From: Campylobacter lari subsp. lari
GTDB taxonomy: Bacteria; Campylobacterota; Campylobacteria; Campylobacterales; Campylobacteraceae
Assembly (NCBI RefSeq): GCF_013372185.1
Contig: NZ_CP053830.1
Location: 310,001-374,000 of the forward strand
Reading direction: 5' to 3'
Length of the DNA stretch: 64,000 bases
In this document: positions 46,846-55,494 of the stretch, piece by piece
How positions within the stretch are numbered: the stretch's first letter is position 1
How the letters are laid out: every line of letters starts with the position of its first letter
Program-made: the position numbers and the translations under genes
Notes under the pieces: generated by a model
The model's input: the letters and a program-made list of their open reading frames with translations, nothing else
What the model was told of the DNA's origin: nothing
The model's database searches: none

Positions 46846-47723
46846 TGCAATGGTTGAATTTACAAGATAATGTTAATTTATTATCTTTTATCGGAGCAAT
46901 TCTTATCATACTAATTACGCTAGTTGTGGTAGGAAAATTGTTTAAAAGTATGAAAGAAGAAAAGAGCCAAGGTGAACTAAGCGAGCATAGTTGGGATGGT
47001 ATAGGTGAGTTTAAAAATCCTATACCGCTTGGTTGGGCTGTAGTGTTTTTCTTAGCTATAGTATGGTGTATATGGTATTTTCTTTGGGGATATCCTTTAA
47101 ATAGTTATTCTCAAATTGGTGAGTATAATAAAGAAGTTCAAGCACATAATGAAAAATTTGCACAAAAATTTGCAAATTTAAGTGCGCAAGATAAACAAGA
47201 AATGGGTAAGAATATTTTCTTGGTTCAATGCTCATCTTGTCATGGTATTACAGGTGATGGTATTAATGGAAAAGCACAAAATCTTAACATTTGGGGTTCA
47301 GAAGAAGGACTTATAGAAGTAATTACTAAAGGCTCTAAGGGTTTGAATTATCCTATGGGTGAAATGTTAAGTGCAGCTGATAATGGCATAGATGAAGCTG
47401 ATATCCCTGCAATTGCCGCTTATGTTGCTTCTGAAATTTCAGCAATCAAAAAAACTGAAAATCCTCAACTTGTAGCAAAAGGAAAAGAACTTTTTGCAAC
47501 TTGTACAGTGTGTCATGGTGAAGATGGAAAAGGAACTATCGATGGACAATTAGTTGCGCCAGATCTAACAAAATATGGTAGCGCAAGCTTTGTTGTAGAT
47601 GTTTTAAATCGTGGTAAAACAGGATTTATAGGTATAATGCCACATTTTAATAATGGTGTATTAAATGAGCTTCAAAAAGAAGCAGTTGGCGAATATGTAA
47701 TTTCTCTTTCAAGGGGTGAATAA
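46845..47723 (+). CDS. ccoP: cbb3-type oxidase dihaem subunit CcoP
   Basis: This 292-residue subunit has two N-terminal helices (residues about 10-30 and 60-80) separated by HSWDGIGEFKNPIPLGW, the family link. Two haem c motifs follow, CSSCHG near residue 128 and CTVCHG near residue 223. It receives electrons from soluble cytochrome c. The stop overlaps the next small gene by one base. Confidence 0.95.
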   Translation: MQWLNLQDNVNLLSFIGAILIILITLVVVGKLFKSMKEEKSQGELSEHSWDGIGEFKNPIPLGWAVVFFLAIVWCIWYFLWGYPLNSYSQIGEYNKEVQAHNEKFAQKFANLSAQDKQEMGKNIFLVQCSSCHGITGDGINGKAQNLNIWGSEEGLIEVITKGSKGLNYPMGEMLSAADNGIDEADIPAIAAYVASEISAIKKTENPQLVAKGKELFATCTVCHGEDGKGTIDGQLVAPDLTKYGSASFVVDVLNRGKTGFIGIMPHFNNGVLNELQKEAVGEYVISLSRGE

Positions 47724-47935
47724 TGGAAAATCAAAATAGATGTGTATTTTCACTTTCAGGGGTAAGTGGATTATTAATCGCAACTGTTTTATTGTTAGCG
47801 ATTTTAGTTTGCTTAACGATTTGGGGGTTAAACATTCAGCAAGATGTAATGCAAAAACCATACAAATTAGAAAATGCAGAGCAAATTAAAATGTTTAATT
47901 CTAAAGAAGATGAACATATCATTATAAAGGAATGA
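47723..47935 (+). CDS. Small membrane protein downstream of ccoP (DUF4006-like)
   Basis: This 70-residue protein has one membrane helix (SGLLIATVLLLAILVCLTIWGLN) and a polar tail containing QQDVMQKPYKLENAEQIKMF. Proteins of this type occur directly after ccoP in epsilonproteobacteria (Cj1486c in context) and are assumed to assist or accompany the oxidase. No catalytic residues are visible. It overlaps ccoP by one base. Confidence 0.75.
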   Translation: MENQNRCVFSLSGVSGLLIATVLLLAILVCLTIWGLNIQQDVMQKPYKLENAEQIKMFNSKEDEHIIIKE

Positions 47936-47937
47936 TT

Positions 47938-48039
47938 ATGGTTAAAATTATGGAATATTTAATTGTAGGTGGATTGATTGTTGCAGCTGCTATTACAGCG
48001 TGGTCGGTTTTAACTATAAATCATCTACATATAGGATGA
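47938..48039 (+). CDS. 33-residue membrane peptide in the cco run
   Basis: An ATG at 47938 with ribosome site AAAGGA (47926-47931, 6-base spacing) opens a 33-codon frame. It begins MVKIMEYLIVGG and ends INHLHIG, with one hydrophobic helix from about residue 7 to 26. It begins 2 bases after the stop of the preceding gene and its stop overlaps the following start (ATGA). That tight fit on both sides is strong evidence that it is translated. It could be a CcoS- or CcoM-like oxidase accessory peptide, but no sequence signature proves this. It is below usual gene-calling length limits. Confidence 0.72.
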   Translation: MVKIMEYLIVGGLIVAAAITAWSVLTINHLHIG

Positions 48040-48623
48040 AAAATTTATTCAAAGGCGGTTTTTTAACCGCCATTTTTATGTGTTTTGCTACTTTTTTGCA
48101 GGCTGAAATTTTGCTGAATGAAAATATATTAAATACTTTTGTTGAGCAAAATATTAGCACTACTTCTAAAGAAATTAAAAAAACAACAGGTGTTGATATC
48201 GCTCTTGCGCTAAGCGATAAAAAAAGCTTTGATGAGTTAAAAAAATACGAAAGTAATTTAACAAAGCCTTATATATTGCTAGTTTTATCAAAAGCGTCTC
48301 ACAGGGTTGATATTTTTGCAAGTGAAGATGCTATGAAATATTTTGATAAAGAAGGTGTTTTGAGTCCTTATCCTGAAAAAGGAACTATTTTGCCAATACT
48401 TGCAAACCCTAAGCAAAAAGATATTTATAATGCGGCAATCTTTAATGGATATGCTGATATTGCTGATCAAATTATGAGTTATTTTAATCTTAAGCCATAT
48501 TATGGAAATTCAAATAAAGATACATTAAATATTATGCGAATTTTAATTTATGGTATTGTTTGTATAGCTATTTTAATGCTTGTGCAAAGAAGATTTAAAA
48601 GGAAAAAATGCAATGGAAAATAA
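48036..48623 (+). CDS. Periplasmic membrane-anchored protein of the cco run
   Basis: This 195-residue protein starts at ATG 48036, overlapping the 33-residue peptide. It has an N-terminal signal (KGGFLTAIFMCFATFLQAE), a periplasmic domain, and a C-terminal helix (IMRILIYGIVCIAILMLVQRRF) followed by a basic end. The middle (KEIKKTTGVDIALALSDKKSF ... ILLVLSKASHRVDIFAS) loosely recalls TPM/YgcG domains. It matches Cj1485c/Cj1484c in context. A link to cbb3 assembly is inferred only from operon position. Confidence 0.6.
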   Translation: MKNLFKGGFLTAIFMCFATFLQAEILLNENILNTFVEQNISTTSKEIKKTTGVDIALALSDKKSFDELKKYESNLTKPYILLVLSKASHRVDIFASEDAMKYFDKEGVLSPYPEKGTILPILANPKQKDIYNAAIFNGYADIADQIMSYFNLKPYYGNSNKDTLNIMRILIYGIVCIAILMLVQRRFKRKKCNGK

Positions 48624-49125
48624 TAAAAGCTTTTGGCCTTATGGTATTTTGATTTCTTTAGGGCTTATTGTTATAGCTTGTATTGTTACGATTTTTATCG
48701 CAAGCAAAGCACCTGTATATGAAGATAATTTTTATTTTGATTCTTATCAAAATGTAGAATTAAATTATAATGAAATTCAAAACAGACAAAAGACTTTTGA
48801 TGAAAATTTTAAGCTAAGCATTAAAGATAAAGAAAGCTTTGTGCATAAGAAAAATCAAGTTTATTATATTAATGAAGGGCAAAATGAACTTAGGATTGCA
48901 ATTGAAAATTTAAAAGATTATGACTTAAATAAACTTCAAATTCAAACTTTACTTTCGCGTCCACATACAAATATAAATGATGAGAATTTACAAGCAAGAT
49001 TAGAAGGAGATGATATAGTATTTGCTTTTAATATCAAAGAAAAAGGCGTATGGCAAATACTTTTAAAAATCACTCAAGATGAAAATAGTGTAGGATTTTT
49101 TAAATTCTTTTTACAAACTAAATAA
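48613..49125 (+). CDS. FixH-like cbb3 oxidase accessory protein
   Basis: This 170-residue protein starts at ATG 48613, overlapping the previous gene by 11 bases. One N-terminal helix (FWPYGILISLGLIVIACIVTIFIASKAPVYEDNFY) is followed by a periplasmic beta-rich domain. The motif P-V-Y-E-D-N-F-Y with the following YNEIQNRQKTFDENF is typical of FixH/CcoH, which helps to assemble the cbb3 subunits. The later half (LLSRPHTNINDENLQARLEGDD) also fits. The stop shares one base with the addB start. Confidence 0.82.
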   Translation: MENNKSFWPYGILISLGLIVIACIVTIFIASKAPVYEDNFYFDSYQNVELNYNEIQNRQKTFDENFKLSIKDKESFVHKKNQVYYINEGQNELRIAIENLKDYDLNKLQIQTLLSRPHTNINDENLQARLEGDDIVFAFNIKEKGVWQILLKITQDENSVGFFKFFLQTK

Positions 49126-51509
49126 TGAAGCTTTTTGTTTTTAGCTCACTAAGAGCAGTAAGAAAATATTATGATAAAAAACTCATAGAAGATGGCTTGC
49201 TAGATCAAGCTATAAGTATGGCTGATTTTATGCAAGCTGTTGTATTTTCCTTGTCTTTTAAAGCAAGTCATTATGAGTGCTTGCTTTTGATGAAAAAAGC
49301 ATGCGAGCAAACTAAAAATTTAGAAAAAGAACTGAAAATTCCAAGTAATTTTTTTGCATTTTTAAAAAATAATGCATACTTGTTTAGTTTTTTTAAAGAA
49401 TTAAGCGTAAGTAAAAAAGATATTAAGGATTTGTATTTTAACGACACTTATGCTCAGTATGATGAACATTTAAAAATTCTCCAAGAACTTTTTGATAATT
49501 ATCTTTCTTTGCTTAAAAAACAAAATTTATATGATGATATTTCTTTGAGTTATGATTATAAAATCAATGAAAGTTTTTTAAAAAATTATGATGAAATTAT
49601 TTTTGATTTTCAAGGTTTTTTGACGAATTTTGAAGAAGAAATTTTATTAAAAATAAAAGAAATCATTCCTTTAAAAATTCAATTTTCTTGTACTAAATTT
49701 AATAAAGATTTTTTAGAAAAACTTTCTTTGTTAAAAAATGTAAATTTAAAAAATAATTATAGTTATTTATATGATGTAAATCAAAATAAAATTTTAAATG
49801 AAGAAAATTTTTCCATAAAAAATGAAATTTCATATAAAAGTTTTAATCTTAGATCACTGCAAGCTGCTTTTGTTTTTGAAAAAATTGATAGTTTTTTAAA
49901 AAAAGGTTTGCAAGCAAAAGATATAGTAGTAATCACCCCTGATGAAAAATTTAGTGAAATTTTAAAACTTTATGACAAGCATAATTTTTTAAATTTAGCA
50001 GGTGGAGTGAACATTAAAAATACTCATTTTTATCATAAATTAAATTCGCTTTATAAGAGCATTAAAGATGATGAGTATGAATTAAAAGATTTAAATTTAA
50101 ATGAAGATACGAAATTAAATTTACACACTTGTAATTTGCATTTTTTTAACTGCGCTGATAAATTTCAAGAAATTAAAAAGAATTTTGATGAAAAGATAGA
50201 ATTTGAATTTTTTCAAAATTTTATTGAAGAATTATTAGTAGATAGTGAAGAAGAATTGGTAATTAAAATCAAAGAAGAATTAGCCTTTATAAAAGAGCTT
50301 GTAAGAGCTCATGAGCTAAGCTTTTGTCAAATTTTAGAATTATTTTTTATGCAAATTGATGGCATAAAATTAAGCAGTGTTGGTGGCGGTGAAGTTACTG
50401 TAATGGGGCTTTTAGAAAGCAGGGGGCTTAGATATGATGGGGTTATTATAGTTGATTTTAACGATGAGTTTATCCCTAAAAGAGTTTCAAGTGAGTTATT
50501 TTTAAACAATGAAATTCGCAAAAAAGCAGGACTTATCACTCATACACAAAGAGAAAATTTGCAAAGGCATTATTATTATACTTTGATGGCTAAGGCAAAA
50601 TTTGCGGGAATTTCTTATGTAGAAAATGAAGAAAAAATCAAATCACGCTTTTTAGATGAGCTTGAATTTTTTCTTGTTGAAGATAAGATATATAGTGATA
50701 ATGCTTATATAAAATATTTTCAAGAAAATGAATGCAAATTTAATCTTGAGCCAATTACGCATATAAAAGCTGAGCATGATTATTTTAAAAAAGCGCTTAC
50801 TTTTTCAAGATTTCACATTTTGATAAATTATGGACTAGATTATTATTATAAATATGTTTTAGGTTTAAAAGAGCCAAAAATTTTAGATAATAACCTTAAA
50901 GCTAATGAGCTAGGAAGTTTTATCCATAAGGCTTTGGAAGAATATTATAATCAAAATAAAAGCTTAAATTATTTTGATTATGAAAAATTTATAAATATTG
51001 TTAAAAATTTAAAAGATAAGCAAATTGATGTTTTAAATTTTGCTTTAATGCAAGCTATGTTTAAAGAATTCCAAGCGCTTGAAAATGAGCGTTTTAAGCA
51101 AGGCTATATGGTAGAAAAATGTGAATTTGAGCAAAAAAAAGAATTTATTAGTGATAATGGAATAAAAATCACTACTTTTGGGCGTATAGATAGATTAGAT
51201 AATAACACTTATGAAAGATTGATTATAGATTATAAAAGTGGAAAAATAGATGAAAAAACCTATCAGCTTGCTTTTTATGTGTTTTTATTAGAAAGTAAAG
51301 ATATGTTAGCAAATACAAAAGCTTGCTTTTATGATCTAAAAAATATGAAAATTGTTTATGAAAATTGCACAAATGAAAAAGTACAAGAGCTTAAGAATTT
51401 ACTCAATGAGCTTGCAAAAGAGCCTTTAGAAAAAGAATTTTTTAATCAAAAAAATGACAACAACTATAGCCCATATACTATGCTTTATAAAAAGGAGTTT
51501 AAGCTTTGA
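49125..51509 (+). CDS. addB: AddB-type recombination helicase/nuclease subunit
   Basis: This 794-residue protein partners AddA in processing double-strand breaks for RecA. No N-terminal Walker A loop is visible, but a UvrD-like C-terminal helicase part shows GEVTVMGLLESRGLRYDGVIIVDFNDEFIP. The RecB-type nuclease follows, with GSFIHKALEEYY and LIIDYKSGKIDEKTYQLAFY giving the D-x-K core. The start shares a base with the FixH-like stop, so addBA is fused onto the cytochrome oxidase run. It corresponds to Cj1482c. Confidence 0.88.
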   Translation: MKLFVFSSLRAVRKYYDKKLIEDGLLDQAISMADFMQAVVFSLSFKASHYECLLLMKKACEQTKNLEKELKIPSNFFAFLKNNAYLFSFFKELSVSKKDIKDLYFNDTYAQYDEHLKILQELFDNYLSLLKKQNLYDDISLSYDYKINESFLKNYDEIIFDFQGFLTNFEEEILLKIKEIIPLKIQFSCTKFNKDFLEKLSLLKNVNLKNNYSYLYDVNQNKILNEENFSIKNEISYKSFNLRSLQAAFVFEKIDSFLKKGLQAKDIVVITPDEKFSEILKLYDKHNFLNLAGGVNIKNTHFYHKLNSLYKSIKDDEYELKDLNLNEDTKLNLHTCNLHFFNCADKFQEIKKNFDEKIEFEFFQNFIEELLVDSEEELVIKIKEELAFIKELVRAHELSFCQILELFFMQIDGIKLSSVGGGEVTVMGLLESRGLRYDGVIIVDFNDEFIPKRVSSELFLNNEIRKKAGLITHTQRENLQRHYYYTLMAKAKFAGISYVENEEKIKSRFLDELEFFLVEDKIYSDNAYIKYFQENECKFNLEPITHIKAEHDYFKKALTFSRFHILINYGLDYYYKYVLGLKEPKILDNNLKANELGSFIHKALEEYYNQNKSLNYFDYEKFINIVKNLKDKQIDVLNFALMQAMFKEFQALENERFKQGYMVEKCEFEQKKEFISDNGIKITTFGRIDRLDNNTYERLIIDYKSGKIDEKTYQLAFYVFLLESKDMLANTKACFYDLKNMKIVYENCTNEKVQELKNLLNELAKEPLEKEFFNQKNDNNYSPYTMLYKKEFKL

Positions 51510-54256
51510 GCCATAAATTTGAGCCTTTTTTAGCCTTAGAAGCTAGTGCAGGAAGTGGAAAAACCTTTGCTTTGAGTGTGCGTTTTGTAGCTTTAGTATT
51601 AATGGGAGCTAAGATCAATGAAATTTTAGCCCTAACTTTTACCAATAAAACTGCAAATGAAATGAAAGAAAGGATTTTTAAAACCTTTTTAGAATTTGAT
51701 ATGCTTGAAAATGGGCAAAACAAAGCAGAATGCAATGAGCTTATGAAAATGCTAGATAAAAGCAAAGAAGAGCTTATAGCCTTAAAAGAAAAATACAAAG
51801 ATGAATTTTTAAGATCTAAACTTAATATCTATACCTTTGATAGTTTTTTTTCACAAATCATTCGTTCTTTTGCTTTGAATTTGGGTTTAATGAGTGATTT
51901 TATTACCACAGAAGAATCATCAGATAATTATAAAAATTTTATTGCTAAATTAAACGAAGAAGAATTACAAGCTTTAGCTTATTATATTATGCAGACAAAA
52001 AGCAAAAGTGATTTTTTTAAAAATCTTGAAAATTTATATGTAAGATCTTGCAATATCAAGCCAAATTCAAATGCCCATCTTCCAAATAAAGTAAATTTGA
52101 AAAATAAAATTGATGAGTTTATAGCTTATGCAAAAAATTTAAGTACAAATAAAAATTATCTTTCAAATTTTAATTTTGAGAGCATGGAAGAATTCTTTAC
52201 TAAACCTATTATTTGCGATTTAAGTAAAAAATATTTTGAAAAAATTATCAATGATGAGTTTTTGCAAAAAAGAGCAAAGCTTATGCAAAATATAAAAGAA
52301 TATCTTGCTCAAATGGAAAATTACCGCATTAGTATGCTTGCAAAACTTTTAAAACATTTTAAAGAGGCAAAAAGTGAAAACAATGCCAAGCAAAATACCC
52401 TAAGTTTTTCAGATATAGCCTTAAAAACTTATGAGTTAATCAGCGATGAGACTAATAAAGATTTGATTTATTTTAGACTTGATGGTTATATTTCGCATTT
52501 ATTAATCGATGAATTTCAAGATACTAATGTTTTACAATATCAAATTCTAAAGCCTATCATAGCCGAACTTGTTTCAGGTGAGGGTGTGAAAAAAAATAGA
52601 AGTTTTTTTTATGTGGGTGATAAAAAGCAAAGTATATATAGCTTTAGAGGGGGTAAAAAAGAACTTTTTGACAAGCTTTTAAAAGACTTTCCGCAAATTA
52701 AATTAGAACATTTAGATACTAATTATCGTAGTAAAAAGATCATTGTTGATTATGTAAATGATATTTTCAAAGATAAATTTTTTGATAGTTCTTTAAAACC
52801 TAGCTTTACTTTGCAAAAAAGCATTAAAGAGGGTGGATATGTAGAAATTTTACAAAATCATATTCCTAGTAAAAATAGCCCTGTTTATGAAGCAAGCGCC
52901 CAAAAAACTTTAACTATCATTCATGATCTTTTAAAAAAAGGTATTGAGCTTAGTGAAATTTGCATTTTAGTGTGGGTGAATAATGATGCAACTTTAATAA
53001 AAGAATTCCTTGAAAAAAACGGCGTTAAAGCTTATACGCAAAGCAATGTAGCTTTGCTAGATTGCATTAGCGTGAGAGTGCTTTTTGAGTATGCAAAAGC
53101 TTGTGTGTTTAAAGATGAATTTAGTTTGTATTTTGTAAAGAGCATTTTAGAGAAAGATTTTGCCTATCTTGAACTTGATTTAAACCGCGGTGTGTGTGAA
53201 ATTTTAAAATACTTAATTGATCATTTAAAATTAGATCTAAGCGATGTTAATCTCATCACATATTTAGAGTATGCAAACACTTTTGATAACTTTTTTGAAT
53301 TTTTATTTAATCCTTGTCAGTTAAATTCTTTGCAAGCTCAAAATGATGGGGTGAGTATTATGACCGTGCATAAGTCTAAGGGGCTTGAATTTGAAAATTT
53401 AATAGTGCTTGATAGGCTTAGTAAGAAATCTTTGGACAATGATACTTTGATGTTTGATTATGATTTAGAGCAAGGTTGGGAAATAAAATACAGACATAGT
53501 GCTAGAAAATATCTTGAAGATGAAAGTTACAATGCCTTTTTAGCCAAAAGAGAAAAACTTCAAGCAGAAGATGAGATAAATTGTTTGTATGTAGCATTGA
53601 CTAGAGCTAAAAATTCTCTTTTTATCATAAAAAATGATGAGAATTTTACAGGCTTTAAAAGCTATTTTAAAGACTATGAAGAAAAGCAAATAGGCATTTT
53701 AGAAGAAAAATTTTCAAAAACAAATGAGTCTTTAGAAAATTTAGAGCAAATAGAAATTTTTGGGCAATTTCAAAAGGTAAAGCCACAAGAGATTAAAAGT
53801 AAAAATCATTTTTCCAATACTCAAATTCATTTTGGCTTGGCTTTGCACGAGTTTTTGCAATATTTTGATTTTAATACTAAAGATAATTTTGAATTTTGTA
53901 AGCAAATGATATATAAAAAATATCGTTTTTACTTAGATGATGAGGGTTTTAATGAGCTTTTTAAAAGACTTATTATGCTTTTAAAAGATGAGAATTTTAA
54001 CGCGCTTTTGGTGGGTAAAAAGCTATTAAAAGAGCAAATCATCACTTATAAAGGCGAGCAAAAACAGCTTGATATGCTTGCATTTGATGATAATGAAGCC
54101 ATCATTATAGACTATAAGACGGGTTTAAATTTAAACGAGCATAAAAAGCAAGTTTTACTTTATAAAGAAGCTATAGAAAAAATCTTAGCTAAGACTTCCA
54201 CTAAGGCTTTTTTGGTGTATGTTTTAAAAGATAAAGTGGAGATAGTGGAGGTTTAA
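51506..54256 (+). CDS. addA: AddA helicase/nuclease
   Basis: This 916-residue UvrD-family helicase-nuclease shows motif I LEASAGSGKTFALSVRF near the N terminus, motif II LLIDEFQDTN and YVGDKKQSIYSFRGG. MTVHKSKGLEFENLIVLD and LYVALTRAKNSLFII follow, and the C-terminal nuclease core is AIIIDYKTGL. With AddB it resects DNA ends and degrades unprotected linear DNA. It starts at a TTG overlapping the addB stop (TTGA), which may keep its output low. It corresponds to Cj1481c. Confidence 0.93.
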   Translation: MSHKFEPFLALEASAGSGKTFALSVRFVALVLMGAKINEILALTFTNKTANEMKERIFKTFLEFDMLENGQNKAECNELMKMLDKSKEELIALKEKYKDEFLRSKLNIYTFDSFFSQIIRSFALNLGLMSDFITTEESSDNYKNFIAKLNEEELQALAYYIMQTKSKSDFFKNLENLYVRSCNIKPNSNAHLPNKVNLKNKIDEFIAYAKNLSTNKNYLSNFNFESMEEFFTKPIICDLSKKYFEKIINDEFLQKRAKLMQNIKEYLAQMENYRISMLAKLLKHFKEAKSENNAKQNTLSFSDIALKTYELISDETNKDLIYFRLDGYISHLLIDEFQDTNVLQYQILKPIIAELVSGEGVKKNRSFFYVGDKKQSIYSFRGGKKELFDKLLKDFPQIKLEHLDTNYRSKKIIVDYVNDIFKDKFFDSSLKPSFTLQKSIKEGGYVEILQNHIPSKNSPVYEASAQKTLTIIHDLLKKGIELSEICILVWVNNDATLIKEFLEKNGVKAYTQSNVALLDCISVRVLFEYAKACVFKDEFSLYFVKSILEKDFAYLELDLNRGVCEILKYLIDHLKLDLSDVNLITYLEYANTFDNFFEFLFNPCQLNSLQAQNDGVSIMTVHKSKGLEFENLIVLDRLSKKSLDNDTLMFDYDLEQGWEIKYRHSARKYLEDESYNAFLAKREKLQAEDEINCLYVALTRAKNSLFIIKNDENFTGFKSYFKDYEEKQIGILEEKFSKTNESLENLEQIEIFGQFQKVKPQEIKSKNHFSNTQIHFGLALHEFLQYFDFNTKDNFEFCKQMIYKKYRFYLDDEGFNELFKRLIMLLKDENFNALLVGKKLLKEQIITYKGEQKQLDMLAFDDNEAIIIDYKTGLNLNEHKKQVLLYKEAIEKILAKTSTKAFLVYVLKDKVEIVEV

Positions 54257-54334
54257 CATTATATAAGATATTTATATCGCTTTCATTTTTTAAGTTGTGT
54301 ATTTTTTCATACTAAATATTTTTCATATAGTGGC

Positions 54335-54361
54335 AAGAATATTTAAACTTTAAATATTCTT
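54335..54361. promoter_or_regulatory. 27-bp perfect palindrome upstream of rplM
   Basis: AAGAATATTTAAA and TTTAAATATTCTT flank a single C, 13 perfectly matched bases on each side. It lies 29 bases before the rplM -10 (54391-54396), just upstream of its -35 position and 78 bases after addA. No T-run follows, so a DNA operator is likelier than a terminator. Confidence 0.6.
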
Positions 54362-54390
54362 AAATTAAGTATTAATTAAGCTAAAATAAT

Positions 54391-54396
54391 TATAAT
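54391..54396 (+). promoter_or_regulatory. Predicted -10 box of rplM-rpsI
   Basis: TATAAT lies about 35 bases before the rplM start. Leader bases 54403-54419 are T/A-rich, followed by the AAAGG ribosome site at 54420-54424. Confidence 0.65.
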
Positions 54397-54431
54397 CTCA
54401 TTTTTAAAAAATTTTTGGCAAAGGTAAGATG

Positions 54432-54857
54432 ATGACAAAGATAACAAAGCCAAACGAAGTAAAACGCGAATGGATCGTTTTAGACGCTGAAGGAAAGCGT
54501 TTTGGTCGTCTTTTAACAGAAGTAGCGACTATTTTAAGAGGTAAAAATAAACCTTGCTATACTCCAAATGTTGATTGTGGGGATTATGTAATTATCATAA
54601 ATGCTTCTAAAGCAGTTTTCACAGGTGCAAATAAAGCAGAAGATAAATTATACCACAGACATTCAGGGTATTTTGGAAGCGTAAAAAGTGAAAAATTTGG
54701 TGATTTATTAGAAAAAAATCCAGTTAAATTATATAAATTAGCAGTTCGTGGTATGCTACCTAAAACAAATCTAGGTAGAGCTATGCTAAAAAAATTAAAA
54801 ATTTATGCAGGTAGTGAACATCCTCATACTGCTCAAATTGCTAATAAAGGAAAATAA
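54432..54857 (+). CDS. rplM: 50S ribosomal protein L13
   Basis: This is the large-subunit protein L13 (141 residues). [42 protein letters not shown] and the late [30 protein letters not shown] are standard. The ATG at 54432 lies 7 bases from AAAGG and is preferred to the one at 54429. rpsI follows 2 bases after the stop, the usual pair. Confidence 0.97.
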
Positions 54858-54859
54858 TC

Positions 54860-55249
54860 ATGGCAACAACATACGCAACAGGTAAAAGAAAAACCGCTGT
54901 AGCTAAGGTTTGGGTAAAATCAGGTAGCGGTAAAATCATCGTTAATGGTATGGATTTAAACACTTGGCTTGGCGGACATGAAGCTATAAAATTAAAAGTA
55001 GTTCAGCCTTTATTAGTAACTAAACAAGAAACTTCTATGGATATTAAAGCAACAACTTTGGGTGGTGGATACAGCGCTCAGGCTGAAGCTTTAAGACATG
55101 GTATTTCAAGAGCATTGGCTTCTATGGATGCAGATTTTAGAGCATTATTAAAACCAAAAGGACTTCTTACTAGAGATAGTAGAACAGTTGAGCGTAAAAA
55201 ATACGGTCGCAGAAAAGCAAGAAGAAGCCCACAATTCTCTAAACGTTAA
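54860..55249 (+). CDS. rpsI: 30S ribosomal protein S9
   Basis: This is the small-subunit protein S9 (129 residues). It begins with [15 protein letters not shown] and ends with the basic tail [19 protein letters not shown] that reaches the tRNA anticodon in the P site. It is cotranscribed with rplM and followed by a terminator 7 bases downstream. Confidence 0.97.
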
Positions 55250-55256
55250 TCTTTTT

Positions 55257-55282
55257 TGGATCCATTTTTGGATCCATTTTTT
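55257..55282 (+). terminator. Rho-independent terminator after rpsI
   Basis: TGGATCCA-TTTT-TGGATCCA forms an 8-bp stem with a TTTT loop, followed by six T residues. The same bases also form a tandem 12-bp repeat (TTTTTGGATCCA at 55253-55264 and 55265-55276). Confidence 0.9.
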
Positions 55283-55376
55283 CTTTCATTTTTTAAAAAA
55301 TCATATTTTTCCATATATTTTAGTTTTGTTTAAAATTACAGGATTTTTTATTTATAATAAACTTTTATAATTTCAA

Positions 55377-55446
55377 AGTCCGATCAGGGAAACCTCCTTT
55401 TTGTAGTAAATTTAAGCCCCTTACCCAAAAGGGGCTTATTTTATTT
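55377..55446 (+). ncRNA. Candidate small RNA between rpsI and cadF
   Basis: A TATAAT at 55366-55371 predicts a start near 55378. A strong terminator (10-bp stem TAAGCCCCTT/AAGGGGCTTA at 55413-55438 plus a T-rich tail) ends it near 55446, giving about 70 bases with no open frame. The 5' half holds ACCTCCTTTTT (55392-55402), which is complementary to AAAGGAGGT-type ribosome sites. cadF has its own -10 further on (55461-55466), so this is not simply the cadF leader. I do not recognise it as a known RNA family. Confidence 0.65.
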
Positions 55447-55460
55447 TAATCTTCATTTTA

Positions 55461-55466
55461 TATAAT
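55461..55466 (+). promoter_or_regulatory. Predicted -10 box of cadF
   Basis: TATAAT lies 28 bases before the cadF ATG, with the AAGGA ribosome site at 55484-55488. It begins 15 bases after the end of the candidate small RNA. Confidence 0.65.
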
Positions 55467-55494
55467 ATCCCAATTTATTTTTTAAGGATAGTCG

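Noticed and set aside
55253-55276. Tandem 12-bp repeat TTTTTGGATCCA as the start of a larger repeat array
   Set aside because: Only two copies exist and they form a standard terminator stem-loop after rpsI.
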